This document shows, in pieces, positions 26,496 to 35,766 of a DNA stretch of 64,000 bases. The position numbers were made by a program, and so were the translations under genes. The notes below the pieces were generated by a model. It had not been told where the DNA came from and searched no databases. It was given only the letters and a program-made list of their open reading frames with translations. Source of the DNA: JAJDTR01 sp965220415 (GTDB lineage Bacteria; Poribacteria; WGA-4E; JAJDTR01); assembly GCA_965220415.1 (NCBI GenBank), contig OZ244829.1:4650001-4714000 (forward strand), given 5' to 3'. Positions within the stretch are counted from its first letter, which is position 1; each line of letters begins with the position of its first letter.

Positions 26496-27122
26496 TTGTC
26501 GGAAACTGCAGCCATAGATCATTCTGATGATGTCTATGAGCCGTCTCTAACGCCTGACAGCCAAGGCAAGTTGGGGATGTGGCTCTTTCTCATTAGTGAT
26601 GCAATGTCGTTTGGTGCGTTGCTCGCTGCCTACGGTGCGATCCGTGCCGGTGCGGCGCATTGGGCGCCTCCTTCAGAAGTGCTCGGTATAAACCTCACAG
26701 CATTCATGACCTTCTTATTGATTTGTAGTAGCGTTACGATGGTCAAGGCGCTTGAAGCCATTCAGAAGGGAAACCAGTCAAGAATGTGCACCTTTCTCGG
26801 CTTGACGATTCTGGGCGGGCTTATCTTCTTGGGACTGCAAGCGTATGAATGGACGCACTTGATTCAGCACGGTCTCACCCTAACCTCGTTGAAGCATGGA
26901 GTGTCCGGATCTGAACTTTTTGGCCCGACCTTCTACACGATTACGGGATTCCATGGTGCCCATGTGACCGGCGGTGTTATTTACCTAATTGTTATCTTTA
27001 TTCAGGGGATGCGAGGCACATACACAGCCGACAACAATCACAAGGTAGAGATCCTCGGACTGTATTGGCACTTTGTGGACCTCATCTGGATCATGGTCTT
27101 TACCTTCATTTACCTACTGTAA
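26496..27122 (+). CDS. coxC: Cytochrome c oxidase subunit III
   Basis: 208 residues, five helices, with LGMWLFLISDAMSFGALLAA, HWAPP, LQAYEWTHLIQHG, FYTITGFHGAHVTGG and GLYWHFVDLIWIMVF, the full subunit III set. The start is a TTG at 26496; AAAGGAG (about 26479) precedes it at 10 bp. The gap to the CPSC protein is three bases. Confidence 0.93.
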   Translation: MSETAAIDHSDDVYEPSLTPDSQGKLGMWLFLISDAMSFGALLAAYGAIRAGAAHWAPPSEVLGINLTAFMTFLLICSSVTMVKALEAIQKGNQSRMCTFLGLTILGGLIFLGLQAYEWTHLIQHGLTLTSLKHGVSGSELFGPTFYTITGFHGAHVTGGVIYLIVIFIQGMRGTYTADNNHKVEILGLYWHFVDLIWIMVFTFIYLL

Positions 27123-27142
27123 TCACGAAACGGAGAATTGAG

Positions 27143-27478
27143 ATGGAACACGCTGAAAACGAACACCCGAATTACATGAAGATATTTTGGATTCTGCTTG
27201 CGCTCACAATCGCTGAAGTCCTTGTTGTCATCCCAGAATGGATTCCAACGATAGTGAAGGCGCTTCTACTAATCGGTATGGCATGTTCTAAGGCGGCTTA
27301 CGTCGCCCTCTATTTCATGCACCTGAAATTCGAGCAGAAAACCTTGACAGCCATTGCGCTGACGCCCTTTATCATCTGCGTTTTTCTCGTGTTTATGCTG
27401 TTGCCGGATTTGATGGCTGATAACCGTCAAGCAGAAGAAGTCAAAGCCGAAACTCACGCGGTCGACACATCGCATTAA
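27143..27478 (+). CDS. Cytochrome c oxidase subunit IV (prokaryotic type)
   Basis: 111 residues with three helices. The signature KAAYVALYFMHLKFEQKTL marks the bacterial COX4/CtaF family. GGAG lies about 8 bp before ATG 27143. Its acidic, histidine-ended tail (AEEVKAETHAVDTSH) is soluble. It completes the sequence subunit III - subunit IV. Confidence 0.9.
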   Translation: MEHAENEHPNYMKIFWILLALTIAEVLVVIPEWIPTIVKALLLIGMACSKAAYVALYFMHLKFEQKTLTAIALTPFIICVFLVFMLLPDLMADNRQAEEVKAETHAVDTSH

Positions 27479-27642
27479 GGCGGGTTTTAAGAAGACTTTA
27501 CTTATTGAGGGTGGTGTGGAGGGGGTATAACTGGAAAGATGGGAGGGAATCTCCAATCTTCCATTCTTCCTTCAGAAAACCACGTTTAACATTGAAATTT
27601 AACGTGAGACGTGGATGAATTCCGCGTTTTACGCTCTACTCT

Positions 27643-28305
27643 ATGGAAGCCGAAGTCAAACGTCCGGAACAAGTGCTCTCATCCAACAAGAGGATACTAC
27701 GCGCATTTCTCTGGAGTGTGTTAGCTCTTGTGATTACCGCGATTGTCGTTGCGAACATTAAGTCGTTCGTGTATCAACCGAGAGAAACGTCAGAATCTGA
27801 GAGTCCGCTGTCGAGGCTGGCGGTTCATCATCAACTGCCTGATTTCAACCTGACCAATCAGCGTGGTCACGCGATGTCGCTCTCAGATTTAAGTGGTAAA
27901 GTTTGGGTTGCGGATTTTATCTTCACAAGCTGTCCCACCATCTGCCCGCCGATGACCGATGAAATGGTGCGGCTTCAGAATGAGTTCGCGTCCGAATCCG
28001 AGCTTCGTTTCGTCTCTTTCTCTGTCGATCCGGAGCGCGATACCCCCGCTGTGCTGTCCCGCTATGCAGACGATTTCGGTGTGGATGGCAGTCGCTGGGC
28101 ATTTCTGACCGGTGAGAAAACCTCAATTTATCAGCTTGCGCACGACGGGTTCAATCTGGCAACTGGACATCGAGGGAGTGAAATTCTGCACAGCACTCGC
28201 TTTGTTCTTGTGGACCGGCAGGGAAAAGTACGCGGCTACTATGATAGTCGAAGTAAGGCCAATCTCCAGCGCCTTCGGCGAGACATAAAAACCTTGCTGA
28301 GATAG
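27643..28305 (+). CDS. SCO1/SenC-type copper chaperone
   Basis: 220 residues: one N-terminal helix (about 22-44) and a thioredoxin-like domain with TSCPTICPPM (C97, C101) and the third copper ligand H183 in EILHSTRF; SVDPERDTP is also typical. It delivers copper to, or reduces, the CuA site of subunit II. It is the last recognisable oxidase-assembly gene of the cluster. Confidence 0.93.
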   Translation: MEAEVKRPEQVLSSNKRILRAFLWSVLALVITAIVVANIKSFVYQPRETSESESPLSRLAVHHQLPDFNLTNQRGHAMSLSDLSGKVWVADFIFTSCPTICPPMTDEMVRLQNEFASESELRFVSFSVDPERDTPAVLSRYADDFGVDGSRWAFLTGEKTSIYQLAHDGFNLATGHRGSEILHSTRFVLVDRQGKVRGYYDSRSKANLQRLRRDIKTLLR

Positions 28306-28335
28306 TCAATATCGCTTCGGAGAAAGAGGGTCGAA

Positions 28336-28605
28336 ATGATTGGGCTTGACGCGCCACGGCTAGGTGTAGCGATCCTTATTTTCCTCATCAACCTTCCTTT
28401 CGGGTATTACCGAGTCCGTTTCAGAAGATTCCCTCGCCCTTGGGGACGAACCATCTATCTCCCGATTCTCATCAACGTCCTAACCCGTCGTTTCATTCTG
28501 CACTGGGATTGGACGGCAATTCCCTACTTATTCACCGGAACAATCTTGGGACATCTATTGGGCGGGTTCTGGGGGCGGAAGCAGGAAGGGAAGAGTCCGT
28601 CCTAG
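28336..28605 (+). CDS. Small membrane protein of unknown function
   Basis: 89 residues with two hydrophobic segments (about 8-25 and 62-80) separated by a basic stretch RVRFRRFPRPWGR. A purine-rich GAGAAAGAGGG precedes the ATG. It starts 30 bp after the SCO gene and probably belongs to that transcript. Not recognised. Confidence 0.6.
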   Translation: MIGLDAPRLGVAILIFLINLPFGYYRVRFRRFPRPWGRTIYLPILINVLTRRFILHWDWTAIPYLFTGTILGHLLGGFWGRKQEGKSPS

Positions 28606-28656
28606 ATGTTGCCGATTCAGCGAAGTGAGTAACGTGTCATAGGCGATGGCAGGTCG

Positions 28657-29484
28657 GTGAAAATTGTACTCAGTCGAAAGGGATTCGACAGCGATAGTGG
28701 TGGGCACCCGAGTCCGATTCTTCCCGACGGCAAGATGCTCAGCCTCCCAATTCCTGTAGCGCGGGACAAATTGGCATATCGTGACATCATTGCGCCCGAA
28801 GGCAAAACCTATGCAGAAATCATTCGGGAGTTGGACGCAGGGGCTAAGATTGAACGCAAAGGAGCTCATCTCGATCCCGATCTCGCGGCGCGATCAAAAC
28901 CCCGTCCTTCAGACTGGCTTCCGGCATTTGGACAGATTGAGGGACCTGCGACGCATCTATGGAATCAAGGGGTTTCCGTAGGAGATCTGTTTCTATTTTT
29001 TGGCTGGTTTCGACATACCGAAGTGGTCGCTGACAGAATTCGATTTTGCGGAAGCGCCAGTGGCTTCCACGCCATTTTCGGTTACTTGCAGATTGGCGAG
29101 GTTCTTCTCGCTCATGAAGATGCTCGGCTTCCCGGTTGGCTAACTGATCACCCTCACGCCGCTACGGTACGTAGAAAAAGGAAGCGCAATACAATCTATG
29201 TCGCCGAGCCAAATCTGAGATTTCACAGGGCTTACCCCGGCGCCGGTGTTTTTCATTTCGATAAGCGCAAGTTGCTTACAATGAAAGGGGAATCAAGAAG
29301 TCGTTGGAATCTCAACCCGGAAATTTTCCGAGGCGTCAAAATCTCGTACCACTCGGACAACTCATGGAAGAACGGGTATTTCCAGTCGGCGGGCCGCGGT
29401 CAAGAATTTGTCATTCACGCAAATGAAAAAGTCGTTGAATGGGCTTTCTCTTTAATTAAAGATGCCAGCCTCTGGGAGCATTGA
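28657..29484 (+). CDS. Nmad3-like protein (nucleotide modification-associated domain 3)
   Basis: 275 residues. The N-terminus KIVLSRKGFDSDSGGHPSPI followed by LPDGKMLSLPIP is the hallmark of the Nmad3 family, as are GQIEGPATHLWNQGVSVGDL, FLFFGWFRHTE and FHAIFGYLQIG. Members were predicted from gene neighbourhoods to work with modified DNA bases in phages and bacteria; the biochemical role is not known to me. The start is a GTG at 28657. Unlike its neighbours it is not a respiratory gene, and no modification partner is adjacent. Confidence 0.78.
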   Translation: MKIVLSRKGFDSDSGGHPSPILPDGKMLSLPIPVARDKLAYRDIIAPEGKTYAEIIRELDAGAKIERKGAHLDPDLAARSKPRPSDWLPAFGQIEGPATHLWNQGVSVGDLFLFFGWFRHTEVVADRIRFCGSASGFHAIFGYLQIGEVLLAHEDARLPGWLTDHPHAATVRRKRKRNTIYVAEPNLRFHRAYPGAGVFHFDKRKLLTMKGESRSRWNLNPEIFRGVKISYHSDNSWKNGYFQSAGRGQEFVIHANEKVVEWAFSLIKDASLWEH

Positions 29485-29621
29485 ACAGGTCGTGATTACT
29501 TTGTTCTTGCCAATCAGGAATTTGGCGGCCCTCATCGGTAATGTTCGGCAAATATTTTAAATCTTTACCTTGACGAATAAACAAAACACATTCGGAAAAA
29601 AAATAAATCGGAGGAGGAAGG

Positions 29622-31517
29622 ATGTTCAAGAAAATCTATGTACCTGTTGACAACTCGGACCATTCCGATGCAAGCGTCAACTTCGCCGTAGAGTTCGCCA
29701 AGAAATTTGGTTCGCAACTCATCGGTTCCCATGTCTACGCGGCGAAAATGCACGACGTGCGTTTCAAACAGATGGAGTACACGCTCCCCGAAGAATATCA
29801 GGACGAAGCCGAACTCGAAAAACAGCGCCGCATTCATGACACCCTAATCACGATGGGACTTCAGTTGATTTCCGACTCTTACCTCGAGGTAATGAAGAAA
29901 AAGTGCGCGGAAAATGACATTCTCTTTGAAGCGAAGATGCCGGAAGGTAAGCACTTCATTAAGCTGGTCGAGGATATACGGGAGAGCGATTACGACCTTG
30001 TGATAATGGGCGCCCTCGGTATGGGCGCGGTGAAGGACAGCCTGCTAGGCGGCGTCGTGGAGCGAGTTGCAAGGCGCATCCAGACCGACACTCTCGTCGT
30101 CCGAAATACCGAAGGGTTTCTTGACCAACCGGGGCATATCCTCGTCGGGATTGATGGTAGCCCCGAATCATTCGCCGGACTGAAAACAGCCATTCGCATC
30201 GGCAAGGCGTTTGACAGGCAAGTCGAGGCAATCGGCGTTTACGACCCTTATCTTCACTATGTCGTGTTCAATTCGGTGGTGAACGTTCTAACGGAGCGCG
30301 CATCCAAAACCTTTAGATTCAAGGAGCAGGAGCAATTACACGAAGAGGTTATCGACACCGGACTCGCCAAAATCTATCAATCCCATCTGGAAATCGCCCG
30401 CACCATTGCAAAGGAAGATCACGGTTACAATCTTAAAATCACCTTACTGGACGGTAAAGCCTTCGAGAAAATTCTGCAATACACGCGAAAGACTCAGCCA
30501 TGGATGCTCGTGCTAGGGCGCATCGGTGTCCACAGCGAAACGGATATGGACATCGGCAGCAACACCGAAAACCTGTTGCGGCTCGCGCCGTGCAATGTGC
30601 TGCTCTCAAGCGACCGGTACGTGCCCAAAATTGATGTAAAAGCCGAGGAGACAGTTGTTTGGACGCAGGAAGCTATGGATCGAATGGCAAAAGCGCCGCC
30701 GCAGATACAGGGCATCGCACGCACTGCTGTACACCGTTACGCAATTGAACGAGGTCATTCTGTAATTACCGAGAGCGTGATTGAGCAGGCGATGGAGGCG
30801 TTTATGCCGGGACGCTCTGCAGAGCGGATGACCAAAGTTGCCAAACAAGTTGCGACGCAAACAGTTCTGGATTCCGACGCTGTCAAAACTTTTATTTGCA
30901 GCGATTGCGGCTACGCTGCACGAGATCAGCAGCCTGTAAAATGTCCCGTCTGCGGTGTGGATGGCGATCACTTCCAAATGGTTGACAAAGAATCACTCCG
31001 GAGTGTCGCCGACCAGGAGGGCGGAATCAGTGAAGAACGGACGTTCGACGGTGTTCGTCTTCAGTGGTCGGATCAGGCGAAGAAAGCCTTGCGGAATGTG
31101 CCGCGCGGTTACATGCGGCGCAACGTCAAAGCCCGAATCGAAAAATCGGCGCGCACCCAGAAAATCGGCACTATCACAAACGACTTCGCTATGCGGATTG
31201 TGAATGAGAGCATGGACCAGGCTTCCGTTGTCCGTGAAGACGCCCCCGAACTCAAAGCCGTTGCCCAATCTCGCGAATCCTCCGATGCCTCTCAGGGCGA
31301 AGCGTTTGAAAGCGCGTTGGAGTGGACGGCGGATGCCCGCGAACGTCTGAACCTCGTGCCTGCCGGATTTATGCGCAACATCACCTTGTCCCGCGTCGAG
31401 CAACACGCACGAGAAGTAAACCTCACGACAATCAATCTGGAATTTGCCGCCCGAGTCATCGAAGAGGGACGTAGCTTGGATAACGAAGTCCTGGGTACCT
31501 ACTATCAGCAAGATTAG
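29622..31517 (+). CDS. Tandem universal stress protein fused to three PCP_red domains and a rubredoxin-like zinc ribbon
   Basis: 631 residues. Two UspA domains (about 1-163 and 171-330); the second keeps the nucleotide-binding pattern G-x2-G-x9-GS in GRIGVHSETDMDIGSNTENL. Three PCP_red-like domains (named from the C-terminus of light-independent protochlorophyllide reductase subunit B) start at W347, W482 and W568, each with W-x4-A-x4-L/M-x2-x-P and a helix pair. Between the first two is a rubredoxin-like ribbon, C426-x2-C429 and C441-x2-C444. No chlorophyll genes are present. The ribosome binding site GGAGGAAGG precedes the ATG. This is the first gene of the PCP_red cluster. Confidence 0.85.
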   Translation: MFKKIYVPVDNSDHSDASVNFAVEFAKKFGSQLIGSHVYAAKMHDVRFKQMEYTLPEEYQDEAELEKQRRIHDTLITMGLQLISDSYLEVMKKKCAENDILFEAKMPEGKHFIKLVEDIRESDYDLVIMGALGMGAVKDSLLGGVVERVARRIQTDTLVVRNTEGFLDQPGHILVGIDGSPESFAGLKTAIRIGKAFDRQVEAIGVYDPYLHYVVFNSVVNVLTERASKTFRFKEQEQLHEEVIDTGLAKIYQSHLEIARTIAKEDHGYNLKITLLDGKAFEKILQYTRKTQPWMLVLGRIGVHSETDMDIGSNTENLLRLAPCNVLLSSDRYVPKIDVKAEETVVWTQEAMDRMAKAPPQIQGIARTAVHRYAIERGHSVITESVIEQAMEAFMPGRSAERMTKVAKQVATQTVLDSDAVKTFICSDCGYAARDQQPVKCPVCGVDGDHFQMVDKESLRSVADQEGGISEERTFDGVRLQWSDQAKKALRNVPRGYMRRNVKARIEKSARTQKIGTITNDFAMRIVNESMDQASVVREDAPELKAVAQSRESSDASQGEAFESALEWTADARERLNLVPAGFMRNITLSRVEQHAREVNLTTINLEFAARVIEEGRSLDNEVLGTYYQQD

Positions 31518-31685
31518 AAACAGAGGCTGTAGGGGGCGCGCCAGTCTTTTTTACGGCGAGCGATATTGTGAACGGCGTTCACCTTCTCCTCCGCAAACCT
31601 TGCATTCAACCACGTCTTGTGCTACCATTTCGGCCAAACGACATCACTTATACGCAGAACAATTAACTACCGAACAGGAGAAAAT

Positions 31686-32750
31686 ATGAGGAGTTTTAGC
31701 ATAACGAAATGGCTTCCGGTGTTGGCATTGGTGCTGCTATGTAGCGGAATTTCCGGCTGCGATCTCGTCCAGCAAGCACTTTTTTCGGACCTTCCAGAGG
31801 ACGCCGATGCAGTCCCCCTTCGTGTAACCATGATCTATCCGAGCGATTGCATCGGCGACTCCGGTTACTGTGATAGTTTCCATATAGGCGTCAGAACCGC
31901 CGAGGCAGAACTCGGGATTAGCCTTACCGAGGTCGCCGGAATGGGAAGCGATCTGGTAGTGGCTGAAATGCAGTTAAGAGAAGCCGCTCAAGATTCGGAC
32001 CTCGTTTTGACGGCAGGTTTCCAAATGGGCATCCCCCTAGCGAAAGTGGCGCCCGACTTTCCCGATACGAAATTTGCAATCTTTGATGTCGCGCTTGACG
32101 TTCCCAATGTTGCATCTGTCCGTTACAGGGCAAACGAAGGCTCGTTTCTAGTCGGGGCAATCGCCGCCTTGAAATCCGAGAGTGGGCAAATCGGCTATAT
32201 TGGGGGAGCCGATGTTCCGTTATTACATGAGTTTGAAGCCGGTTACATCGCCGGTGTTCACGCCGTCAATCCTGACGCTGCAGTTACCGTGGAGTACATC
32301 GGTGACGATGCGACCGCCTTTGAACGGCCAGATAAAGCCAAAGAGATGGCATTGGCACAATATGGGAGCGGGGTCGATGTGATTTATGCTGCCGCAGGCG
32401 GATCCGGCAACGGAGTTCTTGAAGCGGCGAGGGAGCAGCAAAAGTTCGTTATTTGGGTTGACTCCAACGGTAACTATCTCGAACCCGGCATAGTCTTGAC
32501 GAGCATGGTCAAAGAACTTTCGGCTTCCGTAATTAAAGTAATCCATGAGACCATCAATGGCACATTCATGGGAGGAGAGCGTTACCTCGGACTTGAAGAC
32601 AGCGGAGTCAGCTATGCCATTGATGAACACAATCAATCTCTGTTTTCCGACGAAATCGTGAATCGTGTGGAATCGTTGAAAGCGCAAATCGTTTCTGGGG
32701 AAATTGTTGTTCCGGATGAGATTGTGCTCCCACGCGAACAAATCCAATAA
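31686..32750 (+). CDS. BMP/PnrA-family substrate-binding lipoprotein
   Basis: 354 residues from ATG 31686 (AGGAG 31677-31681). The signal peptide ends in lipobox GISGC. The periplasmic binding fold shows BMP-family features: VLTAGFQMGIPLAKVAPDFP, FAIFDVALDVPNVASVRY, FLVGAIAAL, GQIGYIGGADVPLLHEFEAG and VDVIYAAAGGSGNGVLEAA. Relatives bind nucleosides or similar ligands for ABC importers or sensors; no importer permease is adjacent, so it may act as a receptor for the stress proteins or a distant transporter. Confidence 0.85.
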   Translation: MRSFSITKWLPVLALVLLCSGISGCDLVQQALFSDLPEDADAVPLRVTMIYPSDCIGDSGYCDSFHIGVRTAEAELGISLTEVAGMGSDLVVAEMQLREAAQDSDLVLTAGFQMGIPLAKVAPDFPDTKFAIFDVALDVPNVASVRYRANEGSFLVGAIAALKSESGQIGYIGGADVPLLHEFEAGYIAGVHAVNPDAAVTVEYIGDDATAFERPDKAKEMALAQYGSGVDVIYAAAGGSGNGVLEAAREQQKFVIWVDSNGNYLEPGIVLTSMVKELSASVIKVIHETINGTFMGGERYLGLEDSGVSYAIDEHNQSLFSDEIVNRVESLKAQIVSGEIVVPDEIVLPREQIQ

Positions 32751-32932
32751 GCCCGTCGCTGCAAGGACAAAGCCCAACGCCTGTCCATGTGGAATGATTC
32801 AGTTGGCAAACGGCGCGAGACCTACGATGTGGGACTTTGATTGCATCCCAAGTTGACAAGTCGTTTAACGGAAGTGAATTATTAGTTAATCTGCAAGCCG
32901 CATCCAAATGAATTGAGAGACCGAGATTGGAA

Positions 32933-33784
32933 ATGACCGCTAAAAATCCATTGAATTTTGCCGAAATTCTTGTGTGTCTTGATGGTTCAAAGTATTCTCA
33001 GGCGGCAGTTGAATATGCCGCGCAAATCGCCGTGGAGCACGGCGCCGCGTTAACCGGCGTTGGTGTAATCGATCTTCCCGGAATCCTGCGTGCAAGCGGT
33101 CCCGCTCCGATTGGCGCCATACGCTCCGATGAACTTACTGAGCAACAGCACGTCAAAGAGGCGCGGCAGAACGTCTCTCAGATCCTAGGAGACTTCGAGA
33201 AAACTTTTCAGGAGAAGGGTATTCGCCATTCCATTCATTCGGAAACCGGCAGCCCGTTTCGGGAAATTATTGAGGAATCTAAATTTCACGACTTTATTAT
33301 CCTTGGGCAAAAGACCTTTTTTCGACACGGCTTCGGACGCGAGCGAGGAAACACTCTGCATAGAATCCTGCAAAACGGATTGACAGCAGTTTTTGCCGTC
33401 CCGGATTCAGTCAGAGAGATAAAAAAAGTGCTTATTGCGTACGATAATAGCGTCCAAGTCACCAAAGCAATTCAGATGTTTCTGCTTCTTCACATTTGGA
33501 ATCAGTGCGATATCACTCTCCTGAACATCAACAACGATGCGGCTCGCGCAAAGCAGTTGCTTGACAGGCTTGGCGAGTACGTGGGCAGATATGGGATAAA
33601 ACCGGCTAAAGTGCACTTGAGAGGGCGGCCGGATAAAGCCATACTGTCCTATATCCAAGAGCATGAGATTGATCTACTCGTCATGGGAGCCTATGGCAAA
33701 CGATCTGCGTCAGAGTTTGTCTTTGGTAGTGCGACGAAATCCCTCGTTACTCATGCTGGCATACCGCTGTTTATCTATCATTAA
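32933..33784 (+). CDS. Tandem universal stress protein
   Basis: 283 residues from ATG 32933 with two Usp domains. Domain 1 begins AEILVCLDGSKYSQAAVEYA. Domain 2 begins KKVLIAYDNSVQVTKAIQMF and ends with the nucleotide-binding loop VMGAYGKRSASEFVFGSATK (G-x2-G-x9-GS). It lies between the BMP lipoprotein and the Mrp ATPase. It lacks the PCP_red and ribbon parts of its relative at 29622. Confidence 0.87.
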   Translation: MTAKNPLNFAEILVCLDGSKYSQAAVEYAAQIAVEHGAALTGVGVIDLPGILRASGPAPIGAIRSDELTEQQHVKEARQNVSQILGDFEKTFQEKGIRHSIHSETGSPFREIIEESKFHDFIILGQKTFFRHGFGRERGNTLHRILQNGLTAVFAVPDSVREIKKVLIAYDNSVQVTKAIQMFLLLHIWNQCDITLLNINNDAARAKQLLDRLGEYVGRYGIKPAKVHLRGRPDKAILSYIQEHEIDLLVMGAYGKRSASEFVFGSATKSLVTHAGIPLFIYH

Positions 33785-33897
33785 AGGATTTTCGTGTCTG
33801 GATTCAGCAACAATCTCCTTATGTCGTCTCAACTTCTCGGTGTGTTGTTGCGGACGGTAGTAATCGGGGTCAAGTCGAGTTCTGGGCACCGTGAATC

Positions 33898-34791
33898 ATG
33901 AAAACTTACAGCGACCTCCCAGACGATGGCGGTTCTGACATCGTTGGGCAAGTGACTCAGCAAGTTAGTCGTTTAAGAAAACGGCTAAACTCGGTACAAA
34001 ATATCCTTGCCATCATGAGCGGGAAAGGCGGTGTGGGCAAGAGTTCAATAACGGCGAATCTCGCTTCTGCCCTCACTTTGCGGGGCAATAGCGTTGGGGT
34101 ACTCGACGCGGACATCAACGGGCCCTCAATCGCCAAGATGATAGGCGTGAGAGGTGCGAAAGTTGATTACGGCGTGGGCGGTGTTAAACCTGCCATCAGT
34201 CCGCTAGGTGTCCGAGTCATGTCAATGGATTTGTTCCTCAAAGACGACGAATCCCCCGTCCTTTGGAACGCCCAAACGCAGAAAGATGCATTCACGTGGC
34301 GAGGGACGATGGAGATATCAGCGCTCCGCGAGTTTCTATCCGACACCGAATGGGGAGTTCTTGACTACCTCCTAATCGATCTGCCCCCAGGCACGGATCG
34401 ATTACCAAATCTAATTGATTTGTTGCCAACCCTGAGTGGGACGATTGTCGTCACGATCCCTTCTGGCGTCTCGCAACTTGTCGTCAAGAAATCGTTGACG
34501 ATGGCGAAGAAGCTACTCAACACACCGATCATCGGTCTCGTCGAAAATATGGCGGCATACGTTTGCGCGGATTGTGGAACAACTGAAGACCTGTTTCCTG
34601 CGGGCAACACGGAAGAAATGGCGCGTGAATTTGAAGTTCCGTTCCTCGGTAAAATACCGTTCGATCCGCGACTTTCGATGGCTGCCGATGACGGAATCGC
34701 ATTCGTTGAGAAGTACCGCAGCACCCCGGCGGGCGTCGGCTTGACAAAAATAGCTGCGAAAATCGAAGCTTTCTTCAACCAAGAAATATAA
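33898..34791 (+). CDS. Mrp/ApbC/NBP35-family P-loop ATPase (Fe-S cluster carrier)
   Basis: 297 residues. Deviant Walker A GKGGVGKSS, switch I DADINGPSIAKMIG, and YLLIDLPPGTDR. The cluster-binding pair is C-x2-C in ENMAAYVCADCGTTED. It carries or inserts [4Fe-4S] clusters. In this cluster it could serve the radical SAM enzyme at 36909 or the Rieske and rubredoxin proteins; that link is inferred. Confidence 0.9.
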   Translation: MKTYSDLPDDGGSDIVGQVTQQVSRLRKRLNSVQNILAIMSGKGGVGKSSITANLASALTLRGNSVGVLDADINGPSIAKMIGVRGAKVDYGVGGVKPAISPLGVRVMSMDLFLKDDESPVLWNAQTQKDAFTWRGTMEISALREFLSDTEWGVLDYLLIDLPPGTDRLPNLIDLLPTLSGTIVVTIPSGVSQLVVKKSLTMAKKLLNTPIIGLVENMAAYVCADCGTTEDLFPAGNTEEMAREFEVPFLGKIPFDPRLSMAADDGIAFVEKYRSTPAGVGLTKIAAKIEAFFNQEI

Positions 34792-35047
34792 CGCAAAATA
34801 CAGGTACAAACGTATTGTAAAACGCAAATAAAACGGGATCAGTACGCATAAACACAGATGCGGGAATTGGAAAGTTCGGTCCACCGAAGCTTAGAATCCT
34901 GAGGTGTGGAATGCGATGATTGAATTGTAGGACATTCCTCCCGTTCGTCTTTTCGTTCTTACACCGATCCTAGGCACTGATATCTATCCACAGCTTTTTC
35001 CTCCGTGATAGTCGGTGCCCTTCTTTCTTCCATACTCGGAGATAGCC

Positions 35048-35251
35048 GTGCAATCAGTTACGATTTCGCGAATTGAGGAAGAACTTAGATTGTTACCGCC
35101 TGAGAAGTTAGCAGTCGTTTTTGACTTCATCTCCTACTTGGCGGCCCGACACCCCGCATCCGAATCATTCCAGACGATGTTAGCGTCGGAGCAAATTTTG
35201 CGTGAAGATTGGGAGAGACCAGAGGAAGACGAAGCATGGGCAGATTTGTGA
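35048..35251 (+). CDS. DUF2281-like antitoxin of a mazEF-type pair
   Basis: 67 residues from GTG 35048 with GGAG at 35038-35041. The sequence ISRIEEELRLLPPEKLAVVF followed by DFISYLAARH matches small antitoxin-like proteins of the DUF2281 type, with an acidic toxin-binding C-terminus (DWERPEEDEAWADL). It overlaps the toxin gene by 16 bases. Confidence 0.75.
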   Translation: MQSVTISRIEEELRLLPPEKLAVVFDFISYLAARHPASESFQTMLASEQILREDWERPEEDEAWADL

Positions 35252-35571
35252 AGGGTGACGTGGTAGTAGTTCCATTCCCTTTCTCCGACTTGAGTTCTAC
35301 AAAGCGGCGCCCCGCATTAGTCGCCGCCACGTTAGGAAAAGGGGATGATGTGGTGCTCTGTCAAATCACCAGCCGCACCGTCGCTGATAACTTTTCCATT
35401 CACATTGCAGAAAGCGATTTCGCGACAGGAGGGCTTCGCCGAAAGAGTAATGTGCGTCCAAATCGCTTGTTCACGGCCGATGCCAAAATCATTCTTTACC
35501 GTACCGGGCAGTTGTCCATACGCAAGATGCAAGCGGTTACCGCCAAGATCGTTGAAATAATCAGCGCGTGA
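35236..35571 (+). CDS. PemK/MazF-family toxin
   Basis: 111 residues: MGRFVKGDVVVVPFPFSDLS, KRRPALV, LCQITSRT, and the C-terminal GLRRKSNVRPNRLFTAD are the MazF/PemK pattern of an mRNA interferase. Length and reading frame are intact, unlike the related pair at 13848-14360. It separates the Mrp ATPase from the zinc-ribbon PCP_red gene. Confidence 0.86.
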   Translation: MGRFVKGDVVVVPFPFSDLSSTKRRPALVAATLGKGDDVVLCQITSRTVADNFSIHIAESDFATGGLRRKSNVRPNRLFTADAKIILYRTGQLSIRKMQAVTAKIVEIISA

Positions 35572-35766
35572 CAGGGTACTTTGAAAAGATATTGGGGTGT
35601 TCTTGTTCGGTGTGCGCTGCTCTTCAGTCATCATATCGAACGATATTGGTGAGGGTAGAGTCACGGATTTGTTTTCTTGTCCGTACCATAGTCTCGCGTT
35701 CTGCGGATTGGTTAAGTTTTTGCGTGTGAATCTGTACTCACCATCTTTCGCCTCCGGAGTCAACCA

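Noticed and set aside
31686..32750. BMP lipoprotein as part of a complete ABC importer here
   Set aside because: No importer permease or ATPase is adjacent; only the binding protein is present.
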